Shown: positions 9,290 to 18,876, numbered from the stretch's first letter. The stretch: 64,000 nt of DNA from Phyllobacterium sp. OV277 (GCF_900104355.1 NZ_FNIY01000010.1:1-64000), one strand, 5' to 3'. Notes: generated by a model not told the origin, from the sequence alone. Program-made: numbers and translations.

Positions 9290-10224
9290 AGCCGACTGAG
9301 AACCACGACGTGTTTGCCCGCCGAACAAAGCTGTTTGGCTCTATTGTCATCATGAAACGTTTCATGGTCCAAGGCGATCCGTTTGGCCTCACGCCGTGCG
9401 AGTTGCAAGACCGCTGGCGACACATTTTTATCGTGAAAGATGACATCAGCCATTTGCAGCTGACGCATGGCCCGTAGTGTTAAAAGCTCCGGGTCGTCGC
9501 TTGCAACAGGAATGACAGTCAACGTTCCGGTTCGCCCGCTGCTGTCGTCGGCGATCTCCCCTGCCCTTGCCGCAAGCCTGATCTCTTCGTCAGGTGCGGG
9601 CTCCGCATCAAAAGCGCGATTGACGAAATGCTCCCAGAACTGCCGTCTCTGGCGACCCGGTTGGAGCACATCGGCGATATGACTGCGCAACTGCTTTGCC
9701 AGTTGCGCCCATGCGGCAAGTGATACGGGCAGGATCGTTTCAATCCGCCTTCGGATCGCCTGCCCCAAAATCGGTGCTGCGCCATCGGTTGATATGCCAA
9801 TCACGACGGGCGAGCGATTGACGATGGAGCCGAATTGAAACTGGCAGAATGCGGGCTGGTCGATGACATTGCACGGCACCCCCGATTTTACCGCCGCGTC
9901 ACGGAACTGATGGGCTTCCTGCTCGGTTGCCGCATCGGCAACAGCTATTGCCGCGCCGCGCAAATCGGTCTTCAACCAAGCACGCGGGTGATGAATGCAG
10001 ATTCCGGCCGCCACTAGCGCCGACATTTCTTCGCTCATTGCACCGGTGTAGACATGAACATTGGCACCTGCCGCGGCCAGTAATTCGGCTTTCCAGGCAG
10101 CCGCAGCCGTACCACCAACGATAACACCGCGCTTGCCCTGAAGGTTGAAAAACACTGGCAGGACGGCCAGTTCCCCAATGCTTCCGGGACTCGGACTATT
10201 CTGCGGCCTGGACAAGATTTGCAT
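9286..10224 (-). CDS. cysG: Siroheme synthase: precorrin-2 dehydrogenase/ferrochelatase with vestigial methyltransferase domain
   Basis: A 312-residue protein making the siroheme that nitrite reductase needs. Residues 20-220 match the CysG N-terminal NAD-dependent precorrin-2 dehydrogenase/sirohydrochlorin ferrochelatase (LQGKRGVIVGG, then FGSIVNRSPVVIGISTDGAAP). From about residue 235 it continues into the start of the SUMT/CobA methyltransferase domain (SDDPELLTLRAMRQLQMADV, ARREAKRI) but stops after roughly 75 residues, where a full CysG needs about 250. The methyltransferase step must therefore come from another gene, such as cobA. ATG at 10224 follows AGGGGG; it overlaps nasA by 29 bp and is the last gene of the nitrate operon. 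Confidence 0.85.
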   Translation of the reverse strand: MQILSRPQNSPSPGSIGELAVLPVFFNLQGKRGVIVGGTAAAAWKAELLAAAGANVHVYTGAMSEEMSALVAAGICIHHPRAWLKTDLRGAAIAVADAATEQEAHQFRDAAVKSGVPCNVIDQPAFCQFQFGSIVNRSPVVIGISTDGAAPILGQAIRRRIETILPVSLAAWAQLAKQLRSHIADVLQPGRQRRQFWEHFVNRAFDAEPAPDEEIRLAARAGEIADDSSGRTGTLTVIPVASDDPELLTLRAMRQLQMADVIFHDKNVSPAVLQLARREAKRIALDHETFHDDNRAKQLCSAGKHVVVLSRL

Positions 10225-12865
10225 CAACAATCCCCCTGATCTCGGCGCGGCAGGAGCCGCAATTGGTGCCCGCTTTCAAAGCCTCTCCGATTGCCGCGAC
10301 GCTGTGGCAGCCACTGCGTGCAGCGCTGGCAATCTCATTCCGCCCGACGGAAAAACACGAACAGACGATGGCGCCTTTGTCGGGCATATCCCTGCCGGGC
10401 CGCCCTGCCAGAAGCTGGAAGCGGTTTTGCGCTAAGGCGAAACTTTGTAACAGTTGTTCGCTGGCCCAGCTGCGCGAAACGGCGACGGGTTCGCGCGCTA
10501 TATAGAGCGCACCGATCAACCCATCATCGGTGAAAACAGCCATACGATGCTGACCATTCTTCTCGTCGTGATAGCGCAACAACGGCATGCCTTCGCCAGC
10601 ACCGAAAAGCGCCTCGGCGAATGCGGACCAGTCGTCCAAATCCTCAAGGCCAGCCAATTCCAGCCGGTAGCCATTATTGGTTTTGGCAAGCGCCCAATAA
10701 TCTGCCGCAACGGCCGGAGGTTTGTTGCGCAGGACCGCGAAACCATACCAGCCGGCAGCAAGCGGCTGAACGTCAACCCTTGCCATCTTCAGTGCGGGCT
10801 GCCCCGAGACCGGATCGGTGCGTGATGTCACCAATGTATCGACGCGCGCGCTGCTGGCGAACTGGTTGGTCCAATGCATGGGTACAAACACGTTGCCGCG
10901 CGCCTGCCGGTCGGTCAGCAGCGCCCGCACGATAATTTCGCCATGATCATTGCGTAGCTTGACAAGGCGCGCATCGGCTATTCCCCTCTCCGCCGCATCA
11001 AGCGGATGGATTTCCGCAAAAGGTTCGGCGAAATGGGCTGAAAGCCGTGCGCTCTTTCCCGTGCGTGTCATCGTGTGCCAGTGATCGCGGACACGGCCGC
11101 TGTTCAATGTAAAAAGCCCATCCTGGTGAAACGTTTCATCCGGATGAACTGCAATGAACCGCGCCCGGCCATCACCGGTATAGAACCTGCCATCGGCAAA
11201 GAAGCGCCCATCAGAGGCTACACTCCCCCGACCCTGCGGCCATTGAAAGGCTGTAAGGCTAGCATACTCCGTCGCTGATATGGCCGCTTGTGCGCCTATA
11301 TCAAAGTCACGGCTGCCATTATTGTCCGTACCCGAAAGAGCCGCATGCTCGGCAAAGATCTGCGCCGGGTTCTGGTAGGGAAAGCCATTGGCGAACCCCA
11401 TCCGCTTAGCCACTTCCGTGATGATCCACCAATCCGGCTTTGCCTCACCGGGTAGAGATAAAAACGGTCGCTGCCTGCTGATCCGCCGCTCGGAATTAGT
11501 AACTGTGCCGTCCTTTTCGCCCCACCCGGCGGCGGGAAGCAAAACATGCGCAAAGGCTGTTGTATCGGTGTTCGCGTTAATATCGGAGACAACAACAAAC
11601 GGGCAGCCCTTCAGTGCCTGCGCCACACCATCCGCTTCCGGCATGGAATCAACAGGATTGGTCGCCATGATCCACAGGGCTTTGATCCGGCCATCACCAA
11701 CAGCCTTGAACAGATCAACTGCCTTTAAGCCCGGCTTCTTTGCTATATCAGGTGAAGCCCAGAAATTCTGTACCAACTGCCGGTGTCCGGCATTCTCGAT
11801 CTGCATGTGGCTGGCCAGCATATTGGCAAGCCCACCCACTTCCCGTCCGCCCATCGCATTGGGTTGGCCCGTTACGGAAAATGGTCCCATACCCGGACGG
11901 CCAATGCGGCCCGTGGCCAGATGGCAATTGATGATGGCATTGACCTTGTCGGTGCCGGATACCGACTGGTTGACGCCTTGGCTATAGACGGTCACGCAAC
12001 GCTCGGTTTTTGCGAACAGTTCGTAAAAGGCTGACAGAATGTCTTGCGCTATTCCCGTTTGTCTGGAGACAATTTCCAGATTGTATGGACTGGCAATCGC
12101 CAATGCCGCGTCAAACCCGGTCGTGTGCCTGTTAATATAGTTTTGATCCAAAGCACCCCGTGCCGCCAGAAACCTGAGCAGACCAATAAAGAGTGCCGTG
12201 TCGCCATCGGGACGGATTTGCAGATGCATATCGGCGATATCCGCGGTCATGGTGCGACGCGGATCGATAAGAACAATGCGCATTTCCGGGCGCGCGACCT
12301 TGGCCGCTGCAATGCGCTGATAAAGTACCGGATGGCACCAGGCGAGGTTTGAGCCAGTCAGAACGATGAGGTCGGCCAGTTCCAGATCCTCATAGGTCCC
12401 CGGAACCGTATCCGAACCAAAGGCCCTGATATGCCCGGCCACCGATGACGACATGCAAAGCCGCGAGTTGGTATCAATATTGGCCGAGCCGATGAAACCT
12501 TTCATCAGCTTGTTGGCAACGTAATAATCCTCCGTGAGAAGCTGGCCGGAGACATAGAAGGCAACACTATCAGGGCCATGTTCCCTGATAGCAGCACCAA
12601 AGCGATCCGCCACCAGATCAAGTGCGCTGTCCCAGCTGGCGGCTTTCCCATCAATGTGCGGTTCAAGCAACCGGCCATCCAGATGAATCGTTTCATCAAG
12701 CGCCGAGCCTTTAGAACAAAGCCGCCCGAAATTGGCCGGATGATCCGGATCACCAGCGATGGCAACGGTGCCATCGGCTTTGGGCGTCGCAAGCACGCCG
12801 CAGCCGACGCCGCAATAGGGACAGGTGGTGCGGACTGTACCCGGAGAAAGCGCCTGATGCTCCAT
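10196..12865 (-). CDS. nasA: Assimilatory nitrate reductase catalytic subunit NasA
   Basis: An 889-residue cytoplasmic molybdoenzyme that reduces nitrate to nitrite. The N-terminus carries the [4Fe-4S] ligands (CPYCGVGCGV, with the fourth Cys in GRLCSKGSA). The central part is the molybdopterin oxidoreductase domain and residues about 580-700 the dinucleotide-binding domain. The last 60 residues are a BFD-like [2Fe-2S] domain (IVCSCFSVGRNEI, then GTNCGSCRAEI), as in NasA proteins that take electrons from a partner flavoprotein or ferredoxin. There is no Tat signal, as expected for an assimilatory enzyme. It lies 5 bp after nirD in the nrtA-to-cysG operon under NasT control. Confidence 0.95.
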   Translation of the reverse strand: MEHQALSPGTVRTTCPYCGVGCGVLATPKADGTVAIAGDPDHPANFGRLCSKGSALDETIHLDGRLLEPHIDGKAASWDSALDLVADRFGAAIREHGPDSVAFYVSGQLLTEDYYVANKLMKGFIGSANIDTNSRLCMSSSVAGHIRAFGSDTVPGTYEDLELADLIVLTGSNLAWCHPVLYQRIAAAKVARPEMRIVLIDPRRTMTADIADMHLQIRPDGDTALFIGLLRFLAARGALDQNYINRHTTGFDAALAIASPYNLEIVSRQTGIAQDILSAFYELFAKTERCVTVYSQGVNQSVSGTDKVNAIINCHLATGRIGRPGMGPFSVTGQPNAMGGREVGGLANMLASHMQIENAGHRQLVQNFWASPDIAKKPGLKAVDLFKAVGDGRIKALWIMATNPVDSMPEADGVAQALKGCPFVVVSDINANTDTTAFAHVLLPAAGWGEKDGTVTNSERRISRQRPFLSLPGEAKPDWWIITEVAKRMGFANGFPYQNPAQIFAEHAALSGTDNNGSRDFDIGAQAAISATEYASLTAFQWPQGRGSVASDGRFFADGRFYTGDGRARFIAVHPDETFHQDGLFTLNSGRVRDHWHTMTRTGKSARLSAHFAEPFAEIHPLDAAERGIADARLVKLRNDHGEIIVRALLTDRQARGNVFVPMHWTNQFASSARVDTLVTSRTDPVSGQPALKMARVDVQPLAAGWYGFAVLRNKPPAVAADYWALAKTNNGYRLELAGLEDLDDWSAFAEALFGAGEGMPLLRYHDEKNGQHRMAVFTDDGLIGALYIAREPVAVSRSWASEQLLQSFALAQNRFQLLAGRPGRDMPDKGAIVCSCFSVGRNEIASAARSGCHSVAAIGEALKAGTNCGSCRAEIRGIVDANLVQAAE

Positions 12866-12870
12866 GTGGT

Positions 12871-13200
12871 TTATTCCGCAGCCACGGCAGCAAGTTCAAG
12901 CAAGGCCAGAATCCGGTCGCCGTCCCGCTTGACAGCAATTGTCTTCACACTGCCCTCATCAGCTCCAAGGGCTTTGCCCGTCTCCAGCGAGATGACCCAA
13001 TTGTGCAGCGGGCACGTCACCGCAGCACCGTGCACAATGCCCTGACTGAGCGGTCCGCCCTTGTGCGGACAGTGGTCATCAATGGCAAAAATCTGGTCTT
13101 CCATGGTCCGGAAAACCGCGATCTTGCCATCGGGTGTGTTCACACAGCGGGCACCACGGCGCGGAATGTCGTTGATGGTTCCAATCTCAACCCAGTTCAT
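12871..13200 (-). CDS. nirD: Nitrite reductase (NADH) small subunit NirD
   Basis: A 109-residue Rieske-like protein, partner of NirB in the reduction of nitrite to ammonium. The Rieske-type region holds Cys-His pairs in DDHCPHKGGPLSQG and VTCPLHNW, so an iron-sulphur cluster is possible. The longest frame begins 63 codons upstream inside nirB, but MNWVEIG at 13200 with GGAG seven bases upstream is the natural start (another ATG abuts it at 13203). It begins just after the nirB stop. Confidence 0.93.
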   Translation of the reverse strand: MNWVEIGTINDIPRRGARCVNTPDGKIAVFRTMEDQIFAIDDHCPHKGGPLSQGIVHGAAVTCPLHNWVISLETGKALGADEGSVKTIAVKRDGDRILALLELAAVAAE

Positions 13201-13204
13201 CATT

Positions 13205-15670
13205 TCACTCCGCTGCCTGTTGATAACTGACACTGGCCATGGGCTGGAACTCGTGCTTGTCGACGCCCGAAACCCGCTCGGACCACGGGTCGACCTGTGC
13301 AAACTTTTGGCTGAAAACAAACCGCTCAAAATAGCCCCGGCGTTTGGCATCGTCCTGCATGATCTGGCGGCGGATTTCGTCAAGACCAACCCGTTTGGCC
13401 CATTTGTAGATGCGCTCGAGATAGCGGCCCTGTTCGCGGTACATCTGCGTCAGCGCGACGACATGCTCCAGTGCTTCGTCTTCCGTCCTGACCATACCCA
13501 GCACCTCCGTGCCCTTGATGTCGAGACCCGCAGCTCCGGCAAAATGGATTTCATAACCGGAATCCACACAGATAATCCCGACATCCTTGCAGGTGGCTTC
13601 GGCACAATTGCGCGGACAGCCCGAGACCGCCATCTTGACCTTGGCCGGGGTCCATGATCCCCACATGAACTTTTCAATGCGAATACCGAGCCCCGTCGAA
13701 TCCTGCGTCCCGAACCGGCACCAGTCGGTTCCGACACAGGTCTTTACCGTGCGCAGACCCTTGGCATAGGCCTGCCCCGAGATAAATCCGGCCTTTCCAA
13801 GATCGGCCCAGACAGCGGGAAGGTCCTCCTTTTTGATCCCAAGCATATCGATGCGCTGGCCGCCGGTGACCTTTACCGCCGGTATCTCAAACTTGTCGAC
13901 CACATCGGCAATCGCCCGCAATTCCCTAGAGTTGGTCACCCCGCCCCACATGCGCGGCACAACAGAATAGGTTCCGTCTTTCTGGATATTGGCATGCACA
14001 CGCTCGTTGATGAAGCGGGACTGGTAGTCATCGGCATATTCATCCGGCCAGTCGGCAATGAGGTAGTAGTTGAGGGCCGGGCGGCACTTGGCACAGCCAC
14101 AGGAGGTTTTCCACTCCAGTTCCTGCATGACAGCCGGAATGGATTTGAGCTTCTTCGCCTTGATCAGCCGCCTGACATCATCATGGCCGAGGTCCGTGCA
14201 ACCGCACATTGGGGTAACGGCAGAGGGATTATAGGAGTCGCCAAGTGTGATCGACAGAAGCTGTTCGACAAGTCCGGTGCAACTTCCGCAGGAGGCCGAA
14301 GCCTTGGTATGAGCCCGCACATCATCGAGCGAAGTCAGCCCTTTGCCAGAAATGGCACCGGTGATTTTGCCTTTGCATATGCCGTTGCAACCGCAGATTT
14401 CCGCATCATCTGGCAAGGCTGCAACGGCCGCCATAGGGTCCAGCGGGGACCCTCCCTGATAGGACTGGCCGAAGATAAGCGTATCGCGCATTTCAGAAAT
14501 ATCAGTGCGCTTCTTGGTGAGGTCATGAAACCACGCACCATCGGAGGTTTCGCCGTAAAGCACCGTGCCGATGATGCGGTCATCCTTGAGCACAAGCCGT
14601 TTGTAGACACCCGCCGCCGCGTCGCGTAGCACAATCTCCTGCCTATCGTCACCCTCACCGAGATCACCAACGGAAAACAGGTTTATGCCTGTGACCTTCA
14701 GCTTGGTCGGCGTTTCGCTGTGGACGAACTTTGCATCTGCATCTCCCGCCAGCTGTGCCGACACCACCCGCGCCATTTCATAGAGCGGAGCGACGAGCCC
14801 GTAGCACTGACCGCCAACCTCGGCGCACTCTCCTATGGAGAACACATCTGAATCAGAAGTGCGCATGCCGCCGTCGACCACGATGCCGCGATTGGTTTCA
14901 AGGCCAACCTCCTTGGCAAGCATCGCGTTGGGCCGGATACCCGCCGCCATGACCACCAGATCGGCTGATAGTATCGTGCCATCGGCGAGCAAAACGCCCT
15001 CGACTTTGGTCTGGCCAATGATCTCCTTGGTGCTGGCCTTGGTCATGACGCGGATGCCGCGCTGCTCCACGGCCTGTTCGAGCAGATAGCCTGCTGCCGG
15101 ATCAAGCTGGCGTTCCATCAGTGTCGGCATGATATGCAGGACCGTGACATCCATGCCGCGCGATTTGAGACCTGCTGCTGCTTCAAGGCCAAGCAGGCCG
15201 CCGCCAATCACCACCGCCCTCGCCCGCGACTGGGCGGCAAGAAGCATGGCGTTGACATCATCAAGATCGCGATAGGTCAAAACACCCGGAAGATTATTGC
15301 CGGGAACCGGCAGGACGAACGGCACGGAGCCCGTCGCAATCAGCAGCTTGTCATAGGTCTCGGTCGTTCCAGCATCCGATGTTACGGTCTTGGCTGTGAG
15401 GTCAATCCCGACAATCTTGTGCCCCTTATAGAGGGTGATGCCATGCTTGATGTACCAGCCATCACCATGGATGATGATTTCCTCAAATGCCTTTTCGCCC
15501 GAGAGCACTGGCGAGAGCATGATCCGGTCGTAATTGACGCGCGGCTCGGCGTTGAAAATTGTCACGTCATAGGCGTCTGGCGCCATTTCGAAGAGATGTT
15601 CAAGCGCCCTGCCCGGCGCCATGCCATTGCCGATGACAACGAGCTTCTGCTTTTTCGTTGCTGCTTCCAT
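13205..15670 (-). CDS. nirB: Nitrite reductase (NADH) large subunit NirB
   Basis: An 821-residue cytoplasmic enzyme reducing nitrite to ammonium with NADH. Domains in order: FAD/NAD(P)-binding reductase (VVIGNGMAPGRALE at the N-terminus, VVIGGGLLGLEAA near residue 145), two BFD-type [2Fe-2S] segments (CGCNGICKGKITG with SCGSCTGLVEQLL, then CGCTDLGH with TSCGCAKCRPAL), and the siroheme/[4Fe-4S] sulphite-nitrite reductase domain (TCVGTDWCRFG and SGCPRNCAEATC). The ATG at 15670 is nine bases after GGAGG; 11 upstream in-frame codons are excluded. One base separates it from the ABC ATPase stop. Confidence 0.95.
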   Translation of the reverse strand: MEAATKKQKLVVIGNGMAPGRALEHLFEMAPDAYDVTIFNAEPRVNYDRIMLSPVLSGEKAFEEIIIHGDGWYIKHGITLYKGHKIVGIDLTAKTVTSDAGTTETYDKLLIATGSVPFVLPVPGNNLPGVLTYRDLDDVNAMLLAAQSRARAVVIGGGLLGLEAAAGLKSRGMDVTVLHIMPTLMERQLDPAAGYLLEQAVEQRGIRVMTKASTKEIIGQTKVEGVLLADGTILSADLVVMAAGIRPNAMLAKEVGLETNRGIVVDGGMRTSDSDVFSIGECAEVGGQCYGLVAPLYEMARVVSAQLAGDADAKFVHSETPTKLKVTGINLFSVGDLGEGDDRQEIVLRDAAAGVYKRLVLKDDRIIGTVLYGETSDGAWFHDLTKKRTDISEMRDTLIFGQSYQGGSPLDPMAAVAALPDDAEICGCNGICKGKITGAISGKGLTSLDDVRAHTKASASCGSCTGLVEQLLSITLGDSYNPSAVTPMCGCTDLGHDDVRRLIKAKKLKSIPAVMQELEWKTSCGCAKCRPALNYYLIADWPDEYADDYQSRFINERVHANIQKDGTYSVVPRMWGGVTNSRELRAIADVVDKFEIPAVKVTGGQRIDMLGIKKEDLPAVWADLGKAGFISGQAYAKGLRTVKTCVGTDWCRFGTQDSTGLGIRIEKFMWGSWTPAKVKMAVSGCPRNCAEATCKDVGIICVDSGYEIHFAGAAGLDIKGTEVLGMVRTEDEALEHVVALTQMYREQGRYLERIYKWAKRVGLDEIRRQIMQDDAKRRGYFERFVFSQKFAQVDPWSERVSGVDKHEFQPMASVSYQQAAE

Positions 15671-15671
15671 C

Positions 15672-16469
15672 TTATGCGGCCTCCACAAGGCGGTGACGTT
15701 CATAGAGGAACTTCAGCACAGAGGAGCGGCAGCGGATGTAAGTGGCATCCGAGGCCAATTCGATACGGCGGCGCGGACGAACCAGCGGCACATCGAGGAT
15801 TTCGCCTATCTTGGCTGATGGACCGTTGGTCATCATGACGATGCGGTCGGAAAGCAGCACCGCTTCATCCACATCATGGGTGATCATCAGTACCGTATTG
15901 GCGAGTTCCGTATGGATCTGCATCACCTGATCCTGCAGATGCGCGCGGGTCAGGGCGTCAAGGGCACCGAACGGCTCGTCAAGCAGAAGCACTTTTGGCT
16001 CCATGGCGAGCGCCCGGGCAATACCCACACGCTGTTTCATGCCGCCAGAAACCTCAGACGGACGCTTATCCTTCGCATGCACCATCTGCACCAGTTCGAG
16101 ATTGCGCATGGTCCATTCATGCCGCTCCGCCCGGCTTTTGCTCGATGAAAAGACCTTGTCGACGGCGAGCTTGACGTTCTCATAAACAGTCAGCCACGGC
16201 AGCAGCGAATGGTTCTGGAACACCACGGCGCGGTCGGGTCCGGGCGTGTCAACAACATTGCCTTCGAGAAACACCACGCCGCGCGTGGCCTTCGTGAGCC
16301 CCGCAACAATGTTGAGCAAAGTGGATTTTCCACAGCCGGAGTGACCGATGATTGAGATGAACTCGCCCTTTTCCACATTAAGTGAGACTTGGTTCAAAAC
16401 TTGCGTGCTGGCACCGCCACGGCTGAACACCATGTCGATCAGTTCCAGAGAGAGATAGGGTTTCGACAT
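15672..16469 (-). CDS. Nitrate ABC transporter ATP-binding protein (NrtC/NrtD type)
   Basis: A 265-residue ABC ATPase. Walker A is GHSGCGKSTLL, the signature is VSGGMKQRVGIARAL, and Walker B is VLLLDEPFGALD. It lacks the NrtA-like C-terminal domain of cyanobacterial NrtC, so one ATPase probably serves as homodimer, as in other rhizobial nitrate systems. The ATG at 16469 follows GAGGAA by six bases; the longer frame is excluded. It powers uptake together with the flanking permease and binding-protein genes. Confidence 0.92.
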   Translation of the reverse strand: MSKPYLSLELIDMVFSRGGASTQVLNQVSLNVEKGEFISIIGHSGCGKSTLLNIVAGLTKATRGVVFLEGNVVDTPGPDRAVVFQNHSLLPWLTVYENVKLAVDKVFSSSKSRAERHEWTMRNLELVQMVHAKDKRPSEVSGGMKQRVGIARALAMEPKVLLLDEPFGALDALTRAHLQDQVMQIHTELANTVLMITHDVDEAVLLSDRIVMMTNGPSAKIGEILDVPLVRPRRRIELASDATYIRCRSSVLKFLYERHRLVEAA

Positions 16470-16479
16470 AATAGCTTCC

Positions 16480-17388
16480 TCAAGCGCTGGCGGTGTTGCG
16501 GGTGACAGTCTTGGCGATGAAGGCGATGGCGCGGTCGAGCAGGTAGCCGACGATGCCGACATAGATCAGGGCGAGAATGATGTCGCTGATGCGCGACGAG
16601 TTCCATGCATCCCAGATGAAGAACCCGATGCCGACGCCGCCGATGAGCATTTCCGCCGCCACAATGGCGAGCCATGACAGGCCGATACCGATGCGCAGGC
16701 CGGTGAAAATATAGGGAGCCGCAGCCGGGATCATGATCTTGGTGAAATATTCAAACTGGTTGAGCCGAAGCACCCGCGCAACATTCTGATAATCCTGCGG
16801 AATATTGCGGATACCGACGGCGGTGTTGATGATGATCGGCCAGATGGCGGTGATGAAAATCACGAAGATCGCGGACGGGTTGCCATCCTTGAATGCGGCC
16901 AATGACAAGGGCAGCCATGCGAGCGGCGGCACTGTGCGCAGAACCTGAAAGATAGGGTCAAGCCCGCGCATCGCCCATTCGCTTTGGCCTACAAGCGTTC
17001 CAAGCGCAATGCCCGCAACAGCGGCAAGGCAATAGCCGAGGGCCACGCGCTTCAAACTGGCAAGAATGTGCCAGAACAACCCCTGATCAACGCCCTGCCC
17101 GACGTAGAATGGATGAGCGATGAGTTCCCATGTTTCCGATACGACCCTGGTGGGTGGCGGAACGCTTGAGGTCGGCGAAGAGCAGAGGATTTCCCACAGC
17201 ACCAGCAGAAACACCAGCGTGATCAAAGGTGGCAATAGATGCGCCGCCAGAGAGGAAAGCCATTGCGGAAAACGACGGGAGGAACCCGGTTTTGGTGGGA
17301 TCGAAAGTGTCATGATCCTGGCCGCCACAGGCTTTTCATTGGACACGGGCTTTTCATTCGAACGGATGGGGACGGGGCTGGCTGTCAT
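16480..17388 (-). CDS. nrtB: Nitrate ABC transporter permease NrtB
   Basis: A 302-residue inner-membrane permease of the NrtB/SsuC type with about six hydrophobic segments after a 50-residue N-terminal cytoplasmic stretch that contains a short repeat (NEKPVSNEKPV). The EAA-type loop for contact with the ATPase is visible (VARVLRLNQFEYFTKIMIPAAAPYIFTGLR region, residues about 205-235). ATG at 17388 has GAGGAA seven bases upstream and lies 10 bp after the nrtA stop. Confidence 0.92.
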   Translation of the reverse strand: MTASPVPIRSNEKPVSNEKPVAARIMTLSIPPKPGSSRRFPQWLSSLAAHLLPPLITLVFLLVLWEILCSSPTSSVPPPTRVVSETWELIAHPFYVGQGVDQGLFWHILASLKRVALGYCLAAVAGIALGTLVGQSEWAMRGLDPIFQVLRTVPPLAWLPLSLAAFKDGNPSAIFVIFITAIWPIIINTAVGIRNIPQDYQNVARVLRLNQFEYFTKIMIPAAAPYIFTGLRIGIGLSWLAIVAAEMLIGGVGIGFFIWDAWNSSRISDIILALIYVGIVGYLLDRAIAFIAKTVTRNTASA

Positions 17389-17398
17389 GCCGGTTTCC

Positions 17399-18697
17399 TC
17401 AAGCAAAACGTTTGATGTCTAGGCTGGCGAGATAGGTCTGCGGGCTGTCTGGATCGAACACCTTGCCGTCGAAGAAGGTTTCCGGACCGCGTGATGTCGA
17501 AGCGGGAATATCCGCGGCGGCAACGCCGAGTTCCTTGGCAGCTTCACGCCAGATATCTTCGCGGTTCACCTTGCCGACCAGCGCGGTAATATCCGTATCC
17601 GGTGCAAATTTGCCCCAGCGGATATTCTCGGTCAGGAACCACTTTTCGTGGCTCTGGAACGGATAGGAGGTGTGGTCGCGCCAGAATTTCATCAGATGCG
17701 GACTGGCAGTCTCGACGCGGCCCCCGCCGAAATCATAATCGCCCTTCAATCGCCCGGCGATATCGGTTGTCGGCACGTTGAACCACGCACGCTTGCCAAC
17801 GATGGCCGCCAGCTCATCCTTGTTGGCCATATCATCAGCCCATTGCTGGGCTTCCATGACAGCCATCAAAAGTGCCTTGGTGGCATTGGGGTTTTTCTCC
17901 ACCCAGTCCGCGCGCATGGCGAAGGACTTTTCAGGATGCTTGGCCCATATCTCAGCGGTGTTGGCAGCGGTGTAGCCAATGCCCTGATTGACCAGCTGGG
18001 CGTTCCACGGCTCGCCAACACAGAAACAATCCATGGTGCCAACCTTCATATTGGCGACCATCTGGGGCGGTGGAACGACGATGGTTTCCACGTCCTTGTC
18101 AGGGTCGATGCCACCGGCTGCGAGCCAATAGCGGATCCACAGATCATGCGTGCCGCCGGGGAAAGTCATCGCAGCCTTGGCCGCATTGCCCTCCGCCTTC
18201 TTCTTGGCAAATGCTTCTTTCAGAACACCCGAGTTCACCCCGGCCTTCAAACCTGCATAGGCCGAGCCAACCGAAATACCCTGCGCATCGAGATTAAGCC
18301 GCGCGAGGATGACCATTGGCAGAGGCTGGTTGTTCTGGGTGACCTTGCCGGTGCTGATCAGGTAAGGCATCGGCGTCAGGATATGCGCGCCGTCAATGCC
18401 ATTGCCTCCGGAACCAAGCACCAGATTATCGCGCGTCGTGCCCCACGAGGCCTGCTTGACCACCTCGACATCGGGCATACCGTGCTTGGCGAAAAAGCCC
18501 TTCTCCTTGGCCACGATCAGCGGGGAAGCGTCTGTCAGCGCAATGAAGCCGAGCGTCGCCTTGGTTGTCTCTGGCCCAGCGCTGGCCGCATAGGCACCTG
18601 AGGGAAGCGCGGCCTTGGCCGCTGCAAACAGCGCCATGGTGCCGCCTGCCCGCAAAAGCGTTCGTCTTGCTATGCCTGTCGACAGTGTCACTTTCAT
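17399..18697 (-). CDS. nrtA: Nitrate ABC transporter substrate-binding protein NrtA
   Basis: A 432-residue periplasmic nitrate-binding protein of the NrtA/CmpA family. The N-terminus has a twin-arginine-type signal (IARRTLLRAGGTMALFAAA, then a cleavage-like SGAYAAS). The mature part has the family's LGFIALTDASPLIVAKEKGFF opening and GTHDLWIRYWLAAGGIDPD. ATG at 18697 follows AAAGGGGA by six bases; the longer frame to 18799 runs through the leader terminator and is excluded. It is the first gene of the nitrate operon. Confidence 0.93.
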   Translation of the reverse strand: MKVTLSTGIARRTLLRAGGTMALFAAAKAALPSGAYAASAGPETTKATLGFIALTDASPLIVAKEKGFFAKHGMPDVEVVKQASWGTTRDNLVLGSGGNGIDGAHILTPMPYLISTGKVTQNNQPLPMVILARLNLDAQGISVGSAYAGLKAGVNSGVLKEAFAKKKAEGNAAKAAMTFPGGTHDLWIRYWLAAGGIDPDKDVETIVVPPPQMVANMKVGTMDCFCVGEPWNAQLVNQGIGYTAANTAEIWAKHPEKSFAMRADWVEKNPNATKALLMAVMEAQQWADDMANKDELAAIVGKRAWFNVPTTDIAGRLKGDYDFGGGRVETASPHLMKFWRDHTSYPFQSHEKWFLTENIRWGKFAPDTDITALVGKVNREDIWREAAKELGVAAADIPASTSRGPETFFDGKVFDPDSPQTYLASLDIKRFA

Positions 18698-18742
18698 CAC
18701 AATCCCCTTTGCAGCGCTGCTTTTCCGTGCAGCTTGAGCCAT

Positions 18743-18804
18743 AAAAAAACGCCGCTGGATGAAGTGCATTCCCACTGTGAGGTGAATGAACTCGTCCAAG
18801 CGAC
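18743..18804 (-). terminator. Intrinsic terminator in the nrtA leader
   Basis: On the minus strand GTCGCTTGGA (18804-18795) pairs with TCCAGCGGC (18759-18751) with one bulged T, the stem extends imperfectly inward (ATT/AAT), and GTTTTTTT follows (T run 18749-18743). It lies 46 bases before the nrtA start, within the transcript, so it acts as an attenuator. Its 5' arm is also the 3' arm of the second ANTAR hairpin, so the two cannot form together. Confidence 0.85.
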
Positions 18805-18865
18805 GTCTGTGTCTTTGAAAGCATCTGATGGCGATGCTCGCGGTTCCTGTCTTCGTTGACGGAAC
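18795..18865 (-). promoter_or_regulatory. Dual-hairpin ANTAR (NasT) target in the nrtA leader
   Basis: Hairpin P1 (18865-18843): arms GTTCC+GTC and GAC+A+GGAAC around the hexaloop AACGAA. Hairpin P2 (18819-18795): arms TTCAA+A+GAC and GTC+GC+TTGGA around the hexaloop ACAGAC. Both loops have A at position 1 and G at position 4, the known recognition pattern of ANTAR RNA-binding proteins. P2 uses the same bases as the terminator's 5' arm, so NasT binding should favour read-through. The linker (18842-18820) can form its own AGCATC/GATGCT stem. Confidence 0.85.
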
Positions 18866-18876
18866 GGTTTTATAAA

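Noticed and set aside
17648-18601. 317-codon open frame on the plus strand
   Set aside because: Fully antisense to nrtA, without a recognisable product.
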